A model generated the notes under the pieces. That model did no database searches, had not been told where the DNA came from, and saw only the letters and a program-made list of their open reading frames with translations. Position numbers and translations under genes: made by a program. Of a stretch of 64,000 nt of DNA, positions 45,003 to 56,898 are shown one piece after another. Position 1 is the stretch's first letter. Each line of letters starts with the position of its first letter. This DNA is from Alcanivorax sp. REN37 (GTDB lineage: Bacteria > Pseudomonadota > Gammaproteobacteria > Pseudomonadales > Alcanivoracaceae), in the NCBI RefSeq assembly GCF_041102775.1, contig NZ_JBGCUO010000001.1, positions 372,001 to 436,000 on the forward strand, written 5' to 3'.

Positions 45003-46597
45003 ACCTCCTCGATCATCTGATCATGGCGCCGATCCTGATTCCGCTGTTAGCCGGTGCGTTGCTGGTGGGCATCGAAGAGCAGTGGCGGCGCCGGAAAGTC
45101 AGCATCGCGCTGGGCGCGGCGCTGCTGTCCTGGCTGTCGGCGATGGTGCTGCTGTGGCAGGCGGATCAAATGCCCGGTGGGGTGCCGGCGATGACCTATT
45201 TGGTCGGCAACTGGAAGGTGCCGTTCGGCATTGCGCTGGTGGTGGACCGGTTGTCGGCGCTGATGCTGGTGCTGGCCGGCGGTATTTTTTCGGCGGCGTT
45301 GCTGTATTCGGTGGCGCGCTGGGATCGGGTCGGGGTGCACTTTTATGCGCTGAGCTTGTTCTTGATCGCCGGCGTTAACGGCGCTTTCCTCACCCATGAC
45401 CTGTTCAACCTGTTCGTGTTCTTCGAGGTGATGCTGGCGGCCTCCTATGGCCTGCTGCTGCACGGTTCCGGCAAGCGCCGGGTGCGCCACGGGCTGCGCT
45501 ACGTAGCGATGAACCTGGCAGCATCGTCGGTGTTCCTGATCGGCGTGGCGCTGCTGTATGCCGCCACTGGGTCGCTGAATATGTCTGATGTGGCCAGCAA
45601 AGTCGGCCAGATGAGCGCCACTGATCGCCATCTGCTGGAAACCGGCGCCGCCATTTTGGCAGTGGCCTTCCTGCTCAAGGCGGCGGTGTGGCCGCTGAAC
45701 CTGTGGTTGCCGGGCAGTTACGGCGCTGCCACGCCGCCAGTGGCGGCGATGTTCGCGATCATGACCAAGGTCGGGCTGTATGTGGTGATGCGGCTGTGGT
45801 TGCTGATGTTTTCTGATGAGGCCGGGGTGTCGGCCGGTTTCGGCGGCAACGCCTTACTGTGGATCGGTCTGGCGACGCTGGCGGTGGCGACGTTCGGGCT
45901 GCTGTCGGCGGCGGATTTTCGTCGCTTTGCCGGCTTTAGCGTGGTGGCATCGTCGGGCACGTTGCTGGCCGGGTTGGCGCTGCGTACCGAAGTGGCCACC
46001 ACCGCCACGCTGTACTACATGCTGGCGTCGACGTTGGCGATCGGCGCCTTCTTCCTGTTGATCGAATTGCTGGAACGGATCCGTGATTTCGGCGCCAACC
46101 TGCTGGCGGTGACCCAGGAGGCGTTCGAGGCGGAAGGCATGGTGCTGCCGGAAGGTGAGGATGTAGGCGTAGTGATTCCGGCGGCGTTCGCCTTCCTCGG
46201 CCTGAACTTCATTCTCTGCGCGCTGGTGCTGTCCGGACTGCCACCACTGGCCAGTTTTGTCGGCAAGTTTGCGCTGATGGCCGCCATGCTGGAAACGCCT
46301 GATGTGGGTCAGTGGGTGTTCCTGACGCTGCTGATTGTCTCTGGTTTGGCAGCGGTGGTGGCGTTGATGCGGCTCGGCATCCGTTTGTTCTGGGTACCCG
46401 CCCACCTGCGCCGACCGCGGCTGCGGGTGATTGAAGCCGCGCCGGTGGCGGCCCTGCTGGTGGCCTGTCTCGGCCTGACGGTGGCGGCCGGTCCGGTGGG
46501 CAGCTACCTGGCACGCACTGCTGCCGGTCTTTATCAGGTCGACGACCTGATGCAATCGGTGGTTGGGCAGCAGCCATGGCGGGGAGAGCAGCCATGA
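44999..46597 (+). CDS. mrpD: Antiporter subunit D (NuoN/NuoM-like)
   Basis: 532-residue protein with about 14 helices, homologous to the antiporter-like subunits of complex I. Conserved charged residues are seen in FEVMLAASYGLLLHG, LKAAVWPLNLWLPGSYGAA (Lys-Pro helix) and the GLPPLASFVGKF segment. Overlap with C and E is 4 bases each. Together with subunit A it should form the ion path. Confidence 0.93.
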   Translation: MNLLDHLIMAPILIPLLAGALLVGIEEQWRRRKVSIALGAALLSWLSAMVLLWQADQMPGGVPAMTYLVGNWKVPFGIALVVDRLSALMLVLAGGIFSAALLYSVARWDRVGVHFYALSLFLIAGVNGAFLTHDLFNLFVFFEVMLAASYGLLLHGSGKRRVRHGLRYVAMNLAASSVFLIGVALLYAATGSLNMSDVASKVGQMSATDRHLLETGAAILAVAFLLKAAVWPLNLWLPGSYGAATPPVAAMFAIMTKVGLYVVMRLWLLMFSDEAGVSAGFGGNALLWIGLATLAVATFGLLSAADFRRFAGFSVVASSGTLLAGLALRTEVATTATLYYMLASTLAIGAFFLLIELLERIRDFGANLLAVTQEAFEAEGMVLPEGEDVGVVIPAAFAFLGLNFILCALVLSGLPPLASFVGKFALMAAMLETPDVGQWVFLTLLIVSGLAAVVALMRLGIRLFWVPAHLRRPRLRVIEAAPVAALLVACLGLTVAAGPVGSYLARTAAGLYQVDDLMQSVVGQQPWRGEQP

Positions 46598-47088
46598 TCA
46601 AGCGTTGGTTGCCGTTCCCGTTGATGTCGGCGTTCCTGCTGGTGATGTGGTTGCTGCTCAATGACAGCTTCTCGGTGGGCCAGATTCTGCTCGGCGCGCT
46701 GCTGGCGTGGGGCATTCCCGCCGCTACTCGCCGCATGCAACCGGTGCGGGCGCGCAAGGTGCGTCGCCTCGGCGTGGCGCTGAAACTGGCCTGCGTGGTG
46801 ACCCATGACATCGTGCAGTCCTGCATTCAGGTCACCGGGGTGATCTGGGGTCGCCGCGAAAAACGCTGCCGTTCCGGCTTCATGACGCTACCGCTGGAGC
46901 TGCGTTCGCCGCACGGATTGGCGGTGTTGAGCTGCATCATCAGCTCCACCCCTGGTACCGCTTGGGTAGAGCTGAGCGAGGATCGCCGCCTGCTGATGAT
47001 CCATGTGCTCGACCTGGACGACGAAGACGCCTGGGCGACCCTGATCAAGACCCGCTACGAGCGGCCATTGATGGAGATCTTCGAATGA
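46594..47088 (+). CDS. mrpE: Antiporter subunit E
   Basis: 164-residue protein with two N-terminal helices (WLPFPLMSAFLLVMWLLLN and VGQILLGALLAWGIPAATRR) and a cytoplasmic C-terminal domain with the family motif ISSTPGTAWVELSEDRRLLM and IHVLDLDDEDAW. It starts in an ATGA overlap with subunit D and ends in another with subunit F. Confidence 0.92.
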   Translation: MIKRWLPFPLMSAFLLVMWLLLNDSFSVGQILLGALLAWGIPAATRRMQPVRARKVRRLGVALKLACVVTHDIVQSCIQVTGVIWGRREKRCRSGFMTLPLELRSPHGLAVLSCIISSTPGTAWVELSEDRRLLMIHVLDLDDEDAWATLIKTRYERPLMEIFE

Positions 47089-47363
47089 CCGTGTCGCTGA
47101 TGCCAGTGTGGTATCTGGTCAATGCCTGTCTAGCGATCGCCATGCTGTGTTCGCTGTGGCGCCTGCTGCGCGGCCCCACCGCTCAGGACCGGGTGACGGC
47201 GCTGGATACACTTTATTTGGGCGCGATGCTGCTGGTGTTGCTGCAAGGCATGCAGGCCGGCACTCGGGTCTACTTTGATATCGCACTGCTGATGGCGCTG
47301 TTGGGGTTTGTCGGCTCGGTGGCGATGGCCAAATTCCTGCTGCGTGGCGAGGTGATCGAATGA
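47085..47363 (+). CDS. mrpF: Antiporter subunit F
   Basis: 92-residue protein with three helices. The GPTAQDRVTALDTL segment after the first helix is the hallmark of the family and carries the conserved Asp. It overlaps subunits E and G by 4 bases. Confidence 0.92.
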   Translation: MTVSLMPVWYLVNACLAIAMLCSLWRLLRGPTAQDRVTALDTLYLGAMLLVLLQGMQAGTRVYFDIALLMALLGFVGSVAMAKFLLRGEVIE

Positions 47364-47743
47364 GCTTGTCTGCGGTACCGCTGGCGCTGGCGATCCCGGT
47401 GGGTCTGTTGCTGGTGTTGGCGGCAGTGCTGGCGTTGTCCGGCGGCATGGGCTTGGTGCGGCTGTCCAATTTCTATCAGCGCATCCATGGCCCCTCGATG
47501 ATCCACACCCTGGCCGCCGGCTGTGTACTGATCGCCTCGATGTTGTATTTCTCGGTGCAGTTCGGTCGCCCAGTGCTGCAGGAGTTGCTGATCACGGTGA
47601 TGGTGCTGATGACCGCGCCGGTAACCACCATGATGTTGATGCAGGCGGCGGTCTCCCGCGATCGGCGTGCCAAGCGCGATCTGGTGCCGCCGCGTCCAGG
47701 CAGTACCGAGGGCGACATCTGCACCGGTGAGCACGAAGATTGA
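47360..47743 (+). CDS. mrpG: Antiporter subunit G
   Basis: 127-residue protein with three helices and the diagnostic GMGLVRLSNFYQRIHGPSM followed by a TTVMVLMTAPVTTMMLMQAA-like helix. The C-terminal 30 residues are polar and probably cytoplasmic. Last gene of the operon; no strong terminator is visible before dapB, 70 bases away. Confidence 0.92.
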   Translation: MSLSAVPLALAIPVGLLLVLAAVLALSGGMGLVRLSNFYQRIHGPSMIHTLAAGCVLIASMLYFSVQFGRPVLQELLITVMVLMTAPVTTMMLMQAAVSRDRRAKRDLVPPRPGSTEGDICTGEHED

Positions 47744-47774
47744 GCCGCTTTGACTTGCTCTGCCGACGCGGTAG

Positions 47775-48617
<843 letters not shown>

Positions 48618-48763
48618 GCAGTGCCGCAGCGGTCCAGCGATTTTTTTCACGCTGCGCCGCCGCGACGCGTTCGTCGAGGTGGCGTAACGGGCCGATTGTC
48701 CCTAAAATAGCTCCCCGCCTTGAAGGGCTGGCGGTGCGGCTGGCAGCAACGATTTCGACCCAG

Positions 48764-48794
48764 AGCGAGGTGGAACACTCCATCTCGCTTTTTT
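48764..48794 (+). terminator. Terminator-like hairpin in the carA leader
   Basis: AGCGAG(G)TGGA-ACAC-TCCA(T)CTCGCT followed by six T. It ends 70 bases before carA and 147 bases after dapB. It could end dapB transcription or act as an attenuator for carAB. An open frame starting GTGCGGCTGGC at 48734 runs through it. Confidence 0.75.
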
Positions 48795-48863
48795 GCGCAC
48801 GCGCTGTTCGGGAATCTCCTGCCCTTTCCTTATCAGTTTTAGCTCGACATTCTGGAGGTTGCG

Positions 48864-49997
48864 TTGACGGTACCGGCCATTTTGGCGCTGGAAGACGGCA
48901 GCATCTTCCGCGGCGTCTCCATCGGCGCCACGGGACAAGCCGCAGGTGAAGTGGTGTTCAACACTTCCCTCACCGGCTATCAGGAGATCCTGACCGATCC
49001 ATCTTATGCCCAGCAAATTGTCACCCTGACCTACCCACACATCGGCAACACCGGCGTCAATTCGGAAGACCAGGAATCCCCCCGCATCTGGGCCACCGGC
49101 TTGGTGATCCGCGATCTGTCCATGACCGTCAGCAGCTGGCGAGCCGAGCAATCACTGCCGGACTACTTGGCTGCGCAGGGCGTGATCGGCATTGCCGACA
49201 TCGACACCCGCCGACTGACCCGCATTCTGCGTGAGAAAGGCGCGCAAAGCGGTGCCATTTTGGCCGGCGACGGCGTCACCGAAGAAGCTGCGCTGGCTGC
49301 GGCCCGCGGCTTTGCTGGCCTGGCTGGCATGGATCTCGCCAAAGTGGTCAGCACCGCTGAGCAGTACCAGTGGCAGAGCGGTGGCTGGACCCTCGGTGAG
49401 GGCTACCACGAGCCCGAAGACAGCCGCTTCCACGTGGTGGCTTACGACTACGGCGCCAAGCGCAACATCCTGCGCATGTTGGTGGACCGCGGTTGCCGCC
49501 TGACGGTGGTGCCGGCGCAAACGCCTGCCAGCGAGGTGTTGGCGCTGCAGCCGGACGGCGTGTTCCTGTCCAATGGCCCTGGCGATCCAGAGCCTTGCAC
49601 CTACGCCATCAGCGCTATTCAGGAGCTGTTGGAGCAAGGGCTGCCGCTGTTCGGTATCTGCCTTGGTCATCAGCTGTTGGCGCTGGCCAGTGGTGCCCAG
49701 ACCCGCAAGATGAAATTCGGTCACCACGGTGCCAACCATCCGGTGCAGGATCTCGACGACCGCACGGTGATGATCACCAGCCAGAACCACGGTTTTGATG
49801 TGGACCCCGACAGCCTGCCGGACACGCTGCGCGTGACCCATGTGTCGCTGTTCGATGGCTCGCTGCAGGGCATCCACCGCACCGATAAGCCGGCTTTCAG
49901 CTTCCAGGGTCATCCGGAAGCCGGGCCGGGGCCGCAAGATGCGGCACCATTGTTCGATCATTTCATCGAACTGATGGAGGCGCATCGCGCCGGTTGA
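48864..49997 (+). CDS. carA: Carbamoyl-phosphate synthase small subunit
   Basis: 377-residue glutamine amidotransferase subunit supplying ammonia to CarB for carbamoyl phosphate, shared by arginine and pyrimidine synthesis. The class I amidotransferase triad is in [13 protein letters not shown] (Cys nucleophile) and [13 protein letters not shown]. The start is a TTG with a perfect GGAGG 5 bases upstream; the protein begins [13 protein letters not shown], which fits the family. carB follows after 64 bases. Confidence 0.97.
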   Translation: MTVPAILALEDGSIFRGVSIGATGQAAGEVVFNTSLTGYQEILTDPSYAQQIVTLTYPHIGNTGVNSEDQESPRIWATGLVIRDLSMTVSSWRAEQSLPDYLAAQGVIGIADIDTRRLTRILREKGAQSGAILAGDGVTEEAALAAARGFAGLAGMDLAKVVSTAEQYQWQSGGWTLGEGYHEPEDSRFHVVAYDYGAKRNILRMLVDRGCRLTVVPAQTPASEVLALQPDGVFLSNGPGDPEPCTYAISAIQELLEQGLPLFGICLGHQLLALASGAQTRKMKFGHHGANHPVQDLDDRTVMITSQNHGFDVDPDSLPDTLRVTHVSLFDGSLQGIHRTDKPAFSFQGHPEAGPGPQDAAPLFDHFIELMEAHRAG

Positions 49998-50061
49998 GAG
50001 CGTCGGGCCGCATTGCGGCCCGATCCGGATTTGAACGACGCACGTCTACGGTCAGAGCACT

Positions 50062-53000
50062 ATGCCTAAGAGAACCGACATTCAGAGCATCCTCATCATC
50101 GGCGCCGGTCCCATCGTGATCGGCCAGGCCTGCGAGTTCGATTACTCCGGCGCCCAGGCCTGCAAGGCGCTGCGTGAGGAGGGGTACCGGGTGATCCTGG
50201 TGAACTCCAACCCCGCCACCATCATGACCGACCCGGCCATGGCGGACGCCACCTACATCGAGCCCATCACTTGGGAAACGGTGGCGAAGATCATCGAAGT
50301 AGAGCGTCCTGACGCGCTGCTGCCCACCATGGGCGGCCAGACCGCGCTGAACTGTGCGCTGGAGCTGGAACGCCAAGGCGTACTGGAAAAATTCGGTGTG
50401 GAAATGATCGGCGCCAATGCCGATGCCATCGACAAAGCCGAAGACCGTTCCCGCTTCGACAAGGCGATGCGTGCCATCGGCCTTGAGTGCCCGCGCTCCG
50501 GCATCGCCCACAGCATGGACGAAGCCTATGCGGTGCTGGAAACCCTCGGTTTCCCGTGCATCATCCGCCCCAGCTTCACCATGGGCGGTTCCGGTGGCGG
50601 CATCGCCTACAACCGCGAAGAGTTCCAGGAAATCTGTGAGCGCGGTCTGGACCTGTCGCCGACCCGCGAATTGCTGATCGACGAGTCGCTGCTGGGCTGG
50701 AAAGAGTACGAGATGGAAGTTGTGCGTGACCGCAACGACAACTGCATCATCGTCTGCACCATCGAGAACCTCGACCCGATGGGCGTGCACACCGGTGACT
50801 CCATCACTGTGGCGCCGGCTCAGACCCTCACCGACAAAGAGTTCCAGATCCTGCGTAATGCCTCGCTGGCGGTACTGCGCGAGATCGGCGTGGAAACCGG
50901 CGGTTCCAACGTGCAGTTCGGCATGTGCCCGGATACCGGCCGGGTGGTGGTGATCGAGATGAACCCGCGGGTGTCGCGTTCCTCGGCGCTGGCCTCCAAG
51001 GCGACCGGTTTCCCGATTGCCAAGATCGCCGCCAAGCTGGCGGTGGGCTATACCCTCGATGAACTGAAGAACGACATCACCGGTGGCCAGACCCCGGCCT
51101 CGTTCGAGCCGACCATCGACTACGTTGTTACCAAGATTCCGCGCTTTAACTTCGAGAAATTCGCGGCGGCTGATCCGGTGCTGACCACGCAGATGAAATC
51201 GGTCGGCGAAGTGATGGCCATCGGCCGTAACTTCCAGGAATCAATGCAGAAAGCACTGCGCGGTCTGGAAGTGGATTCCTACGGTTTCGAACCGCTGCTC
51301 AGTGCCGATAACGGTGACCTGCGCCAGCAGGTGATTGAGGCGCTGGCGGTGCCGAGCCCGGAACGCATCTGGGTGCTGGGTGACGCCTTCCGCGCGGGCC
51401 TCAGCGTGGAAGAGCTGTTCCAGCTGACCAAGATCGACCGCTGGTTCTTGGTGCAGATCGAAGACCTGATCCGCGAAGAGCAAGCGTTGGCCGGCACCGG
51501 CTTCAGCGCGCTCACCGCCGAGCGCCTGCGTGCGCTCAAGCGTAAGGGCTTCTCCGACCGCCGCCTGTCACGCATTCTCGGTGTGAAAGAATCCGATGTG
51601 CGTGGCAAGCGCCATCAGCTCGGCATTCATCCGGTCTACAAGCGCGTGGACACCTGCGCTGCCGAGTTCGCCACCAGCACCGCTTACATGTACTCCAGCT
51701 ATGACGAGGAGTGCGAAGCGGAGCCGTCCAACCGAGACAAGATCATGGTCATCGGCGGCGGCCCGAACCGGATCGGCCAAGGCATTGAGTTCGACTATTG
51801 CTGTGTGCACGCGGCCTTTGCCATGCGCGCTGATGGTTACGAAACCATCATGGTCAACTGCAACCCGGAAACTGTGTCCACCGACTACGACACGTCCGAC
51901 CGCCTCTACTTTGAGCCGGTGACCCTGGAAGACGTGCTCGAAATCGTGGCCAAGGAGCAGCCCAAGGGTGTGATCGTGCAGTACGGCGGCCAGACGCCGC
52001 TGAAGCTGGCGCGGGCACTGCAGGCTGCCGGCGTGCCGATCATCGGTACCAGCCCAGATGCCATCGACGAAGCGGAAGATCGCGAACGCTTCCAGCAGAT
52101 GATCAACAAGCTCGGCTTGAAGCAGCCGCCGAACCGCACTGCCCGCAGTGCGGACGAAGGGGTGCGACTGGCCGGCGAAGTGGGTTATCCGTTGGTGGTG
52201 CGTCCGTCCTACGTGCTCGGTGGTCGCGCCATGGAAATCGTCTTCAACGAAGACGAACTGCGCAGCTACATGAAGAACGCGGTGTCGGTGTCCAACGAGT
52301 CGCCGGTGCTGCTGGACCGCTTCCTGGATGACGCCATCGAAGTGGATGTCGACGCGGTGTGCGACGGCAAGGACGTGGTGATCGGCGGCATCATGCAGCA
52401 CATCGAACAGGCCGGTGTGCACTCCGGGGACTCCGCGTGCTCGCTGCCGCCGTACTCCCTCGACGACGCCATCCAAGACGTGATGCGCGAACAGACCCGC
52501 GCCATGGCGCTGGAGCTGGGCGTAATTGGCCTGATGAACGTGCAGTTCGCGGTCAAGGACGGCGAAGTGTTTGTGCTGGAAGTGAACCCGCGTGCCTCCC
52601 GCACCGTGCCTTATGTGTCGAAGGGCATTGGCGTCTCGTTGGCGCAGATTGCCGCGCGCTGCATGGCCGGCGTCAGCCTGCAAGAGCAGGGCTTCACCGC
52701 TGAGATCACGCCTAAGCACTACTATGTGAAAGAAGCGGTGTTCCCGTTTGCCAAGTTCCCCAACGTCGACCCGATTCTCGGCCCGGAAATGAAATCCACT
52801 GGTGAAGTAATGGGTGTGGGCGAGACCTTTGCCGAAGCGTTCGGTAAGGCCTCTCTGGGTGCTGGCGAGCGGCTGCCGGTGGGCGGCACCGTATTTGTAT
52901 CGGTGCGCGACGCGGACAAGAAATCAGTGGTGGAAGTGGCTCGTGAGCTGGCGACGCTGGGCTTCCGCCTAGTGGCGACCCAGGGCACGGCCCAGTGCCT

Positions 53001-53286
53001 GACCGAGGCCGGCGTGCCGGTGACCAAAGTGAACAAGGTCAACGAAGGCCGTCCGCACGTGGTGGACATGATCAAGAACAAGGAAATCAGCCTGATCATC
53101 AACACCACTGAAGGCAAGCAAGCGGTGCGTGACTCGTTCGCCATCCGTCGCTCGGCGCTGCAGAACAAGGTGTTCTACACCACCACCATTGGTGCTGCTT
53201 GGGCGGTTTGCCAAGCGCTCAAATTGGAACAGGATCTGCAGGTCCGTCGTCTTCAGGACCTGCATGCGGCCCTTCAAGGGGCGTAA
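50062..53286 (+). CDS. carB: Carbamoyl-phosphate synthase large subunit
   Basis: 1,074-residue synthetase with two homologous ATP-grasp halves (SIL…[18 protein letters not shown] and [20 protein letters not shown]), an oligomerisation domain between them and a C-terminal MGS allosteric domain ([16 protein letters not shown]). Length and both halves are complete. It makes carbamoyl phosphate with CarA. Followed by greA after 17 bases. Confidence 0.98.
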   Translation: MPKRTDIQSILIIGAGPIVIGQACEFDYSGAQACKALREEGYRVILVNSNPATIMTDPAMADATYIEPITWETVAKIIEVERPDALLPTMGGQTALNCALELERQGVLEKFGVEMIGANADAIDKAEDRSRFDKAMRAIGLECPRSGIAHSMDEAYAVLETLGFPCIIRPSFTMGGSGGGIAYNREEFQEICERGLDLSPTRELLIDESLLGWKEYEMEVVRDRNDNCIIVCTIENLDPMGVHTGDSITVAPAQTLTDKEFQILRNASLAVLREIGVETGGSNVQFGMCPDTGRVVVIEMNPRVSRSSALASKATGFPIAKIAAKLAVGYTLDELKNDITGGQTPASFEPTIDYVVTKIPRFNFEKFAAADPVLTTQMKSVGEVMAIGRNFQESMQKALRGLEVDSYGFEPLLSADNGDLRQQVIEALAVPSPERIWVLGDAFRAGLSVEELFQLTKIDRWFLVQIEDLIREEQALAGTGFSALTAERLRALKRKGFSDRRLSRILGVKESDVRGKRHQLGIHPVYKRVDTCAAEFATSTAYMYSSYDEECEAEPSNRDKIMVIGGGPNRIGQGIEFDYCCVHAAFAMRADGYETIMVNCNPETVSTDYDTSDRLYFEPVTLEDVLEIVAKEQPKGVIVQYGGQTPLKLARALQAAGVPIIGTSPDAIDEAEDRERFQQMINKLGLKQPPNRTARSADEGVRLAGEVGYPLVVRPSYVLGGRAMEIVFNEDELRSYMKNAVSVSNESPVLLDRFLDDAIEVDVDAVCDGKDVVIGGIMQHIEQAGVHSGDSACSLPPYSLDDAIQDVMREQTRAMALELGVIGLMNVQFAVKDGEVFVLEVNPRASRTVPYVSKGIGVSLAQIAARCMAGVSLQEQGFTAEITPKHYYVKEAVFPFAKFPNVDPILGPEMKSTGEVMGVGETFAEAFGKASLGAGERLPVGGTVFVSVRDADKKSVVEVARELATLGFRLVATQGTAQCLTEAGVPVTKVNKVNEGRPHVVDMIKNKEISLIINTTEGKQAVRDSFAIRRSALQNKVFYTTTIGAAWAVCQALKLEQDLQVRRLQDLHAALQGA

Positions 53287-53303
53287 CGGAGGTTGATGAG
53301 ATC

Positions 53304-53780
53304 ATGCAACGAGTGCCCATGACGGCAGAGGGTGCGGAAGCGCTGCGCGCAGAGCTTCAGCACCTGAAAATGGTCGAGCGCCCGCGCATCGTCCAGTCCA
53401 TCGCGGAAGCCCGTGAACACGGTGACTTGAAAGAGAACGCCGAGTACCACGCGGCCCGCGAAGAGCAGGGGTTCTGTGAAGGGCGCATTAGTGAGATCGA
53501 AGGCAAGCTTGGTGCTGCCCAGATCATTGATGTGACTCAGATTCCGCACACCGGCAAGGTGCTGTTCGGCACCACCGTGACCATTCTCGACGTCGATACC
53601 GACGAACAGAAAGTCTACAAAATCGTCGGTGACGACGAAGCGGATATCAAACAAGGCAAGATTTCGGTGAGCTCACCCATTGCCCGCGGCCTGATCGGCA
53701 AGCAAGAAGGGGATGTGGTGCAGATCGAAACCCCGGGTGGGGTAGTCGAATTCGAGATCGACAGCGTCGAACACCGCTAA
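53304..53780 (+). CDS. greA: Transcription elongation factor GreA
   Basis: 158-residue factor that rescues backtracked RNA polymerase. The N-terminal coiled coil carries the tip acidic residues in [20 protein letters not shown], and the C-terminal FKBP-like domain shows [23 protein letters not shown] 53304 follows GGAGG at slightly long spacing; ATG 53319 (MTAEGAEAL) would also fit. Confidence 0.97.
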   Translation: MQRVPMTAEGAEALRAELQHLKMVERPRIVQSIAEAREHGDLKENAEYHAAREEQGFCEGRISEIEGKLGAAQIIDVTQIPHTGKVLFGTTVTILDVDTDEQKVYKIVGDDEADIKQGKISVSSPIARGLIGKQEGDVVQIETPGGVVEFEIDSVEHR

Positions 53781-53830
53781 GCGGTGTTGGTACTGGACTG
53801 CGCCGTGCCCGCCTGCGGGCACGGCGCAGT
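53770..53830 (+). terminator. Two hairpins after greA
   Basis: AACACCGC-TAA-GCGGTGTT spans the greA stop codon (53770-53788). A 15-bp stem ACTGCGCCGTGCCCG/CGGGCACGGCGCAGT follows at 53797-53830, with GTCGTTT after it. The second probably ends transcription. Confidence 0.75.
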
Positions 53831-53874
53831 GTCGTTTCTGGGGAACCCTTTTGCCCGGCAGGGCTCTGACAGGC

Positions 53875-54189
53875 TCAGCCCTGTTGGGCGCGCAGGATGT
53901 TGGACAGGCGCGGATGCGGCTTCTTCGCTGCCCGATACAGCAGCGCCACATTGCCGATGCGCTGCACAATCTGGGCACCGCTGGCTTCGGTTAGCGCTTG
54001 CGCCACAGCATCACGGTCTTCCCGCGTTTGGGCATTGATACGGACCTTGATAAGCTCGTGATCCTCCAAGCGGGCGTCGAGCTCAGCGATGAAGCTGTCG
54101 CTCAGGCCGCTGCCGCCAAAGATCAGGATCGGCTTGAGATGATGCCCGATGGCGCGGAAGCGACGGACATCCTGGTTTGAAAGCGGCAT
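53875..54189 (-). CDS. yhbY: YhbY family ribosome-associated RNA-binding protein
   Basis: 104-residue CRM-domain protein. The core RFRAIGHHLKPILIFGGSGLS, LEDHELIKVRI and the QRIGNVALLYRAAKK end are characteristic; the GxxG loop is in GGSG. It associates with pre-50S ribosomes. ATG 54189 is the conserved start (MPLSNQDVRR). Divergent from rlmE. Confidence 0.93.
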   Translation of the reverse strand: MPLSNQDVRRFRAIGHHLKPILIFGGSGLSDSFIAELDARLEDHELIKVRINAQTREDRDAVAQALTEASGAQIVQRIGNVALLYRAAKKPHPRLSNILRAQQG

Positions 54190-54273
54190 GGTGGGTCTCC
54201 GGAAAAGGGCGCACATTCTACAATGCGGGCGATGCCACTGCGAGCGGCGCCCGGATGGGGCTGAAGAGTAGCC

Positions 54274-54897
54274 ATGGCACGTTCAAAAAGCAGCGGACGT
54301 TGGTTGCAGGAGCACTTCTCCGATCCTTGGGTCGCTAGGGCCCAGGCCGAAGGGTATCGCTCCCGCGCCAGCTTCAAGTTGTTGGAAATAAACGAGAAAG
54401 ATCGCCTGTTTCGGCGCGGCATGACGGTATTGGACCTGGGTGCAGCGCCCGGTGGCTGGAGCCAAGTGGCGGCGCGCGAGCTCGGCAGCAGTGGCCGGAT
54501 CGTCGCCAGTGACATTTTGGCGATGGATCCGATTGCTGATGTGACCTTCATTCAGGGCGATTTTCGCGAGGATGAGGTGTTCGAGGCCATCCTTGATGCG
54601 CTCGGTGGTCGCAAGGTCGACCTTGTAATGTCAGACATGGCCCCCAATATGAGCGGGAACCGGGGGGTGGATCAGCCGCGCTCCATGTACTTGGTGGAAT
54701 TGGCGCTGCATATGGCCAACCAGGTGTTGGCGCCGGATGGTCGTTTCCTCGCCAAGGTGTTTCAGGGGGAAGGCATCGAGGCCTTCCGCAAGGATTTGCA
54801 GCAGAGTTTCCAGCGGGTTGTGACTCGCAAGCCGGCCGCCAGCCGCCCCCGTTCGCCGGAGGTGTATGTGCTGGGGTCGGGTCCGAAAATGGTGTAG
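54274..54897 (+). CDS. rlmE: 23S rRNA 2'-O-methyltransferase (U2552)
   Basis: 207-residue FtsJ/RrmJ methyltransferase that modifies the A-loop of 23S rRNA. The SAM-binding motif is [15 protein letters not shown]; the catalytic K-D-K-E set is in [30 protein letters not shown] and RSPEVYVLG. Followed by ftsH, the same pair as in E. coli. Confidence 0.97.
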   Translation: MARSKSSGRWLQEHFSDPWVARAQAEGYRSRASFKLLEINEKDRLFRRGMTVLDLGAAPGGWSQVAARELGSSGRIVASDILAMDPIADVTFIQGDFREDEVFEAILDALGGRKVDLVMSDMAPNMSGNRGVDQPRSMYLVELALHMANQVLAPDGRFLAKVFQGEGIEAFRKDLQQSFQRVVTRKPAASRPRSPEVYVLGSGPKMV

Positions 54898-54956
54898 CGT
54901 AGCCGCAGACCGGCCCGGCCGGGTTATCGGTGCGCGTGGATGGGGAGAGGTGTCCC

Positions 54957-56891
54957 TTGAACGATATGACGAAGAATGTGGTGCTCTGGGTGGTGATTGC
55001 CGCCGTGTTGTACACGGTGTTCCAGGGTGTCAGCCATGAACCGGCCAGTCAGCGGCTGGACTACTCCGACTTCATCCAACGCGTGGAACGTGGTGACGTG
55101 GCGCGGGTGGAAATCCAAGATTTCCGCATCCGTGGCGAAACCCGTGATGGCAAGAGCTTCGAAACCGTGAAGCCGCCGGTGGCCGACCTCGACCTGATGC
55201 CGACGCTGATCCAGAACAAGGTACGGGTAGAAGGTAAGGAACCGGAGCGTCAGAGTTTCTTGATGCAGCTGTTCCTTTCGGTACTGCCGATCCTGCTGAT
55301 CCTCGCCATCTTCATCTTCTTCATGCGCCAGATGCAGGGCGGTGGCAAAGGCGGCGGCGGCCCGATGACATTCGGCAAGAGCCGCGCCCGGTTGCTGTCT
55401 GAAGATCAGATCAAGACTACCTTTGCCGATGTGGCTGGGGTGGAGGAAGCCAAGGAAGAAGTGCAGGAGCTGGTGGAGTTCCTGCGTGACCCGGCTAAAT
55501 TCCAGCGCCTTGGCGGCCGCATTCCCCGCGGCGTGCTGATGGTCGGCTCACCGGGTACCGGTAAGACCCTGCTGGCCAAGGCCATTGCCGGCGAAGCGCG
55601 GGTACCGTTCTTCTCCATCTCCGGTTCTGATTTTGTGGAAATGTTTGTCGGCGTGGGTGCCTCCCGCGTGCGCGACATGTTCGAGCAAGCCAAGAAGCAC
55701 GCGCCCTGCATCATCTTCATCGACGAAATCGATGCGGTGGGGCGCAGCCGTGGCGCCGGCCTCGGTGGTGGTCACGACGAGCGCGAGCAGACCTTGAACC
55801 AACTGTTGGTAGAAATGGACGGCTTCGGCGCCAACGACGGCATTATTGTCATCGCCGCCACCAACCGTCCGGACGTGCTCGATGCGGCGCTGCTGCGCCC
55901 GGGTCGTTTCGACCGCCAGGTGGTGGTGCCGCTGCCGGACGTGCGCGGCCGCGAGCAGATCATCCGGGTGCATATGCGCCAAGTGCCGGCGGCAGACGAC
56001 GTTAACCCGTCGCTGATCGCGCGTGGCACCCCAGGCTTTTCCGGTGCCGATCTTGCCAACTTGGTGAACGAGGCGGCCCTGTTTGCGGCCCGCGCCAACA
56101 AGCGCATGGTGGGCATGGAAGAGTTCGAGCGTGCCAAGGACAAAATCCTGATGGGTGCTGAGCGTCGCTCGATGGTGATGAGCGAGGAAGAGAAGCTCAA
56201 CACGGCCTACCACGAAGCTGGGCACGCCATCATCGGCCGCTTGGTGCCGGAGCATGATCCCGTTTACAAGGTGTCGATTATTCCGCGTGGCCGTGCGCTG
56301 GGCGTGACCATGTACCTGCCCACCGAAGACAAGTACAGCCAGTCCAAACGGGCGCTGGAAAGCATGATCTGCTCGCTGTTCGGCGGCCGTATTGCCGAGG
56401 AGATGATCAACGGGTTTGACGGTGTGACCACCGGCGCCTCCAACGATATCGAGCGGGCCACCAAGATGGCCCGCGCCATGGTCACCAAGTGGGGCTTATC
56501 GGAGAAACTGGGCCCGCTGGCTTACGAGGAAGAAGAGGGCGAAGTGTTCCTCGGCAAGGCGATGTCGCAGCGCAAACATGTGTCTGAGCAGACCGCCGAA
56601 GCCATCGACCGCGAAGTGCGCGCCATCATTGATGACTGCTATGCCCGCGCCAAAGCAATCCTCGAGGGCAACCGCGACAAGCTGGAAGCCATGGCGCAGG
56701 CGCTGATGCTGTACGAGACCATTGATGCCGACCAGATCGACGACATCATGAACAACCGCACCCCGCGTCCGCCCAAGGACTGGCAGGACCCCAGCGCCGG
56801 CCGTCCGTCTGCCAGTGCCGGTGATGCCCAGACCCCGGACAGCAGCGGCGGCGAAGAAGGCCCGATCGGCGGGCCCGCCAATACGCACTGA
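54957..56891 (+). CDS. ftsH: ATP-dependent zinc metalloprotease FtsH
   Basis: 644-residue membrane-anchored AAA+ protease that degrades misassembled membrane proteins and regulators. Two N-terminal membrane helices flank a periplasmic domain; Walker A GSPGTGKT (about 197), [12 protein letters not shown], the SRH region [10 protein letters not shown], and the zinc site HEAGH (about 419) are present. I favour the TTG at 54957 (GAGAGG 7 bases upstream) over ATG 54966, whose ribosome site would be too far. The C-terminal 45 residues are Pro/Ser/Gly-rich. Confidence 0.97.
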   Translation: MNDMTKNVVLWVVIAAVLYTVFQGVSHEPASQRLDYSDFIQRVERGDVARVEIQDFRIRGETRDGKSFETVKPPVADLDLMPTLIQNKVRVEGKEPERQSFLMQLFLSVLPILLILAIFIFFMRQMQGGGKGGGGPMTFGKSRARLLSEDQIKTTFADVAGVEEAKEEVQELVEFLRDPAKFQRLGGRIPRGVLMVGSPGTGKTLLAKAIAGEARVPFFSISGSDFVEMFVGVGASRVRDMFEQAKKHAPCIIFIDEIDAVGRSRGAGLGGGHDEREQTLNQLLVEMDGFGANDGIIVIAATNRPDVLDAALLRPGRFDRQVVVPLPDVRGREQIIRVHMRQVPAADDVNPSLIARGTPGFSGADLANLVNEAALFAARANKRMVGMEEFERAKDKILMGAERRSMVMSEEEKLNTAYHEAGHAIIGRLVPEHDPVYKVSIIPRGRALGVTMYLPTEDKYSQSKRALESMICSLFGGRIAEEMINGFDGVTTGASNDIERATKMARAMVTKWGLSEKLGPLAYEEEEGEVFLGKAMSQRKHVSEQTAEAIDREVRAIIDDCYARAKAILEGNRDKLEAMAQALMLYETIDADQIDDIMNNRTPRPPKDWQDPSAGRPSASAGDAQTPDSSGGEEGPIGGPANTH

Positions 56892-56898
56892 TCCTGAC

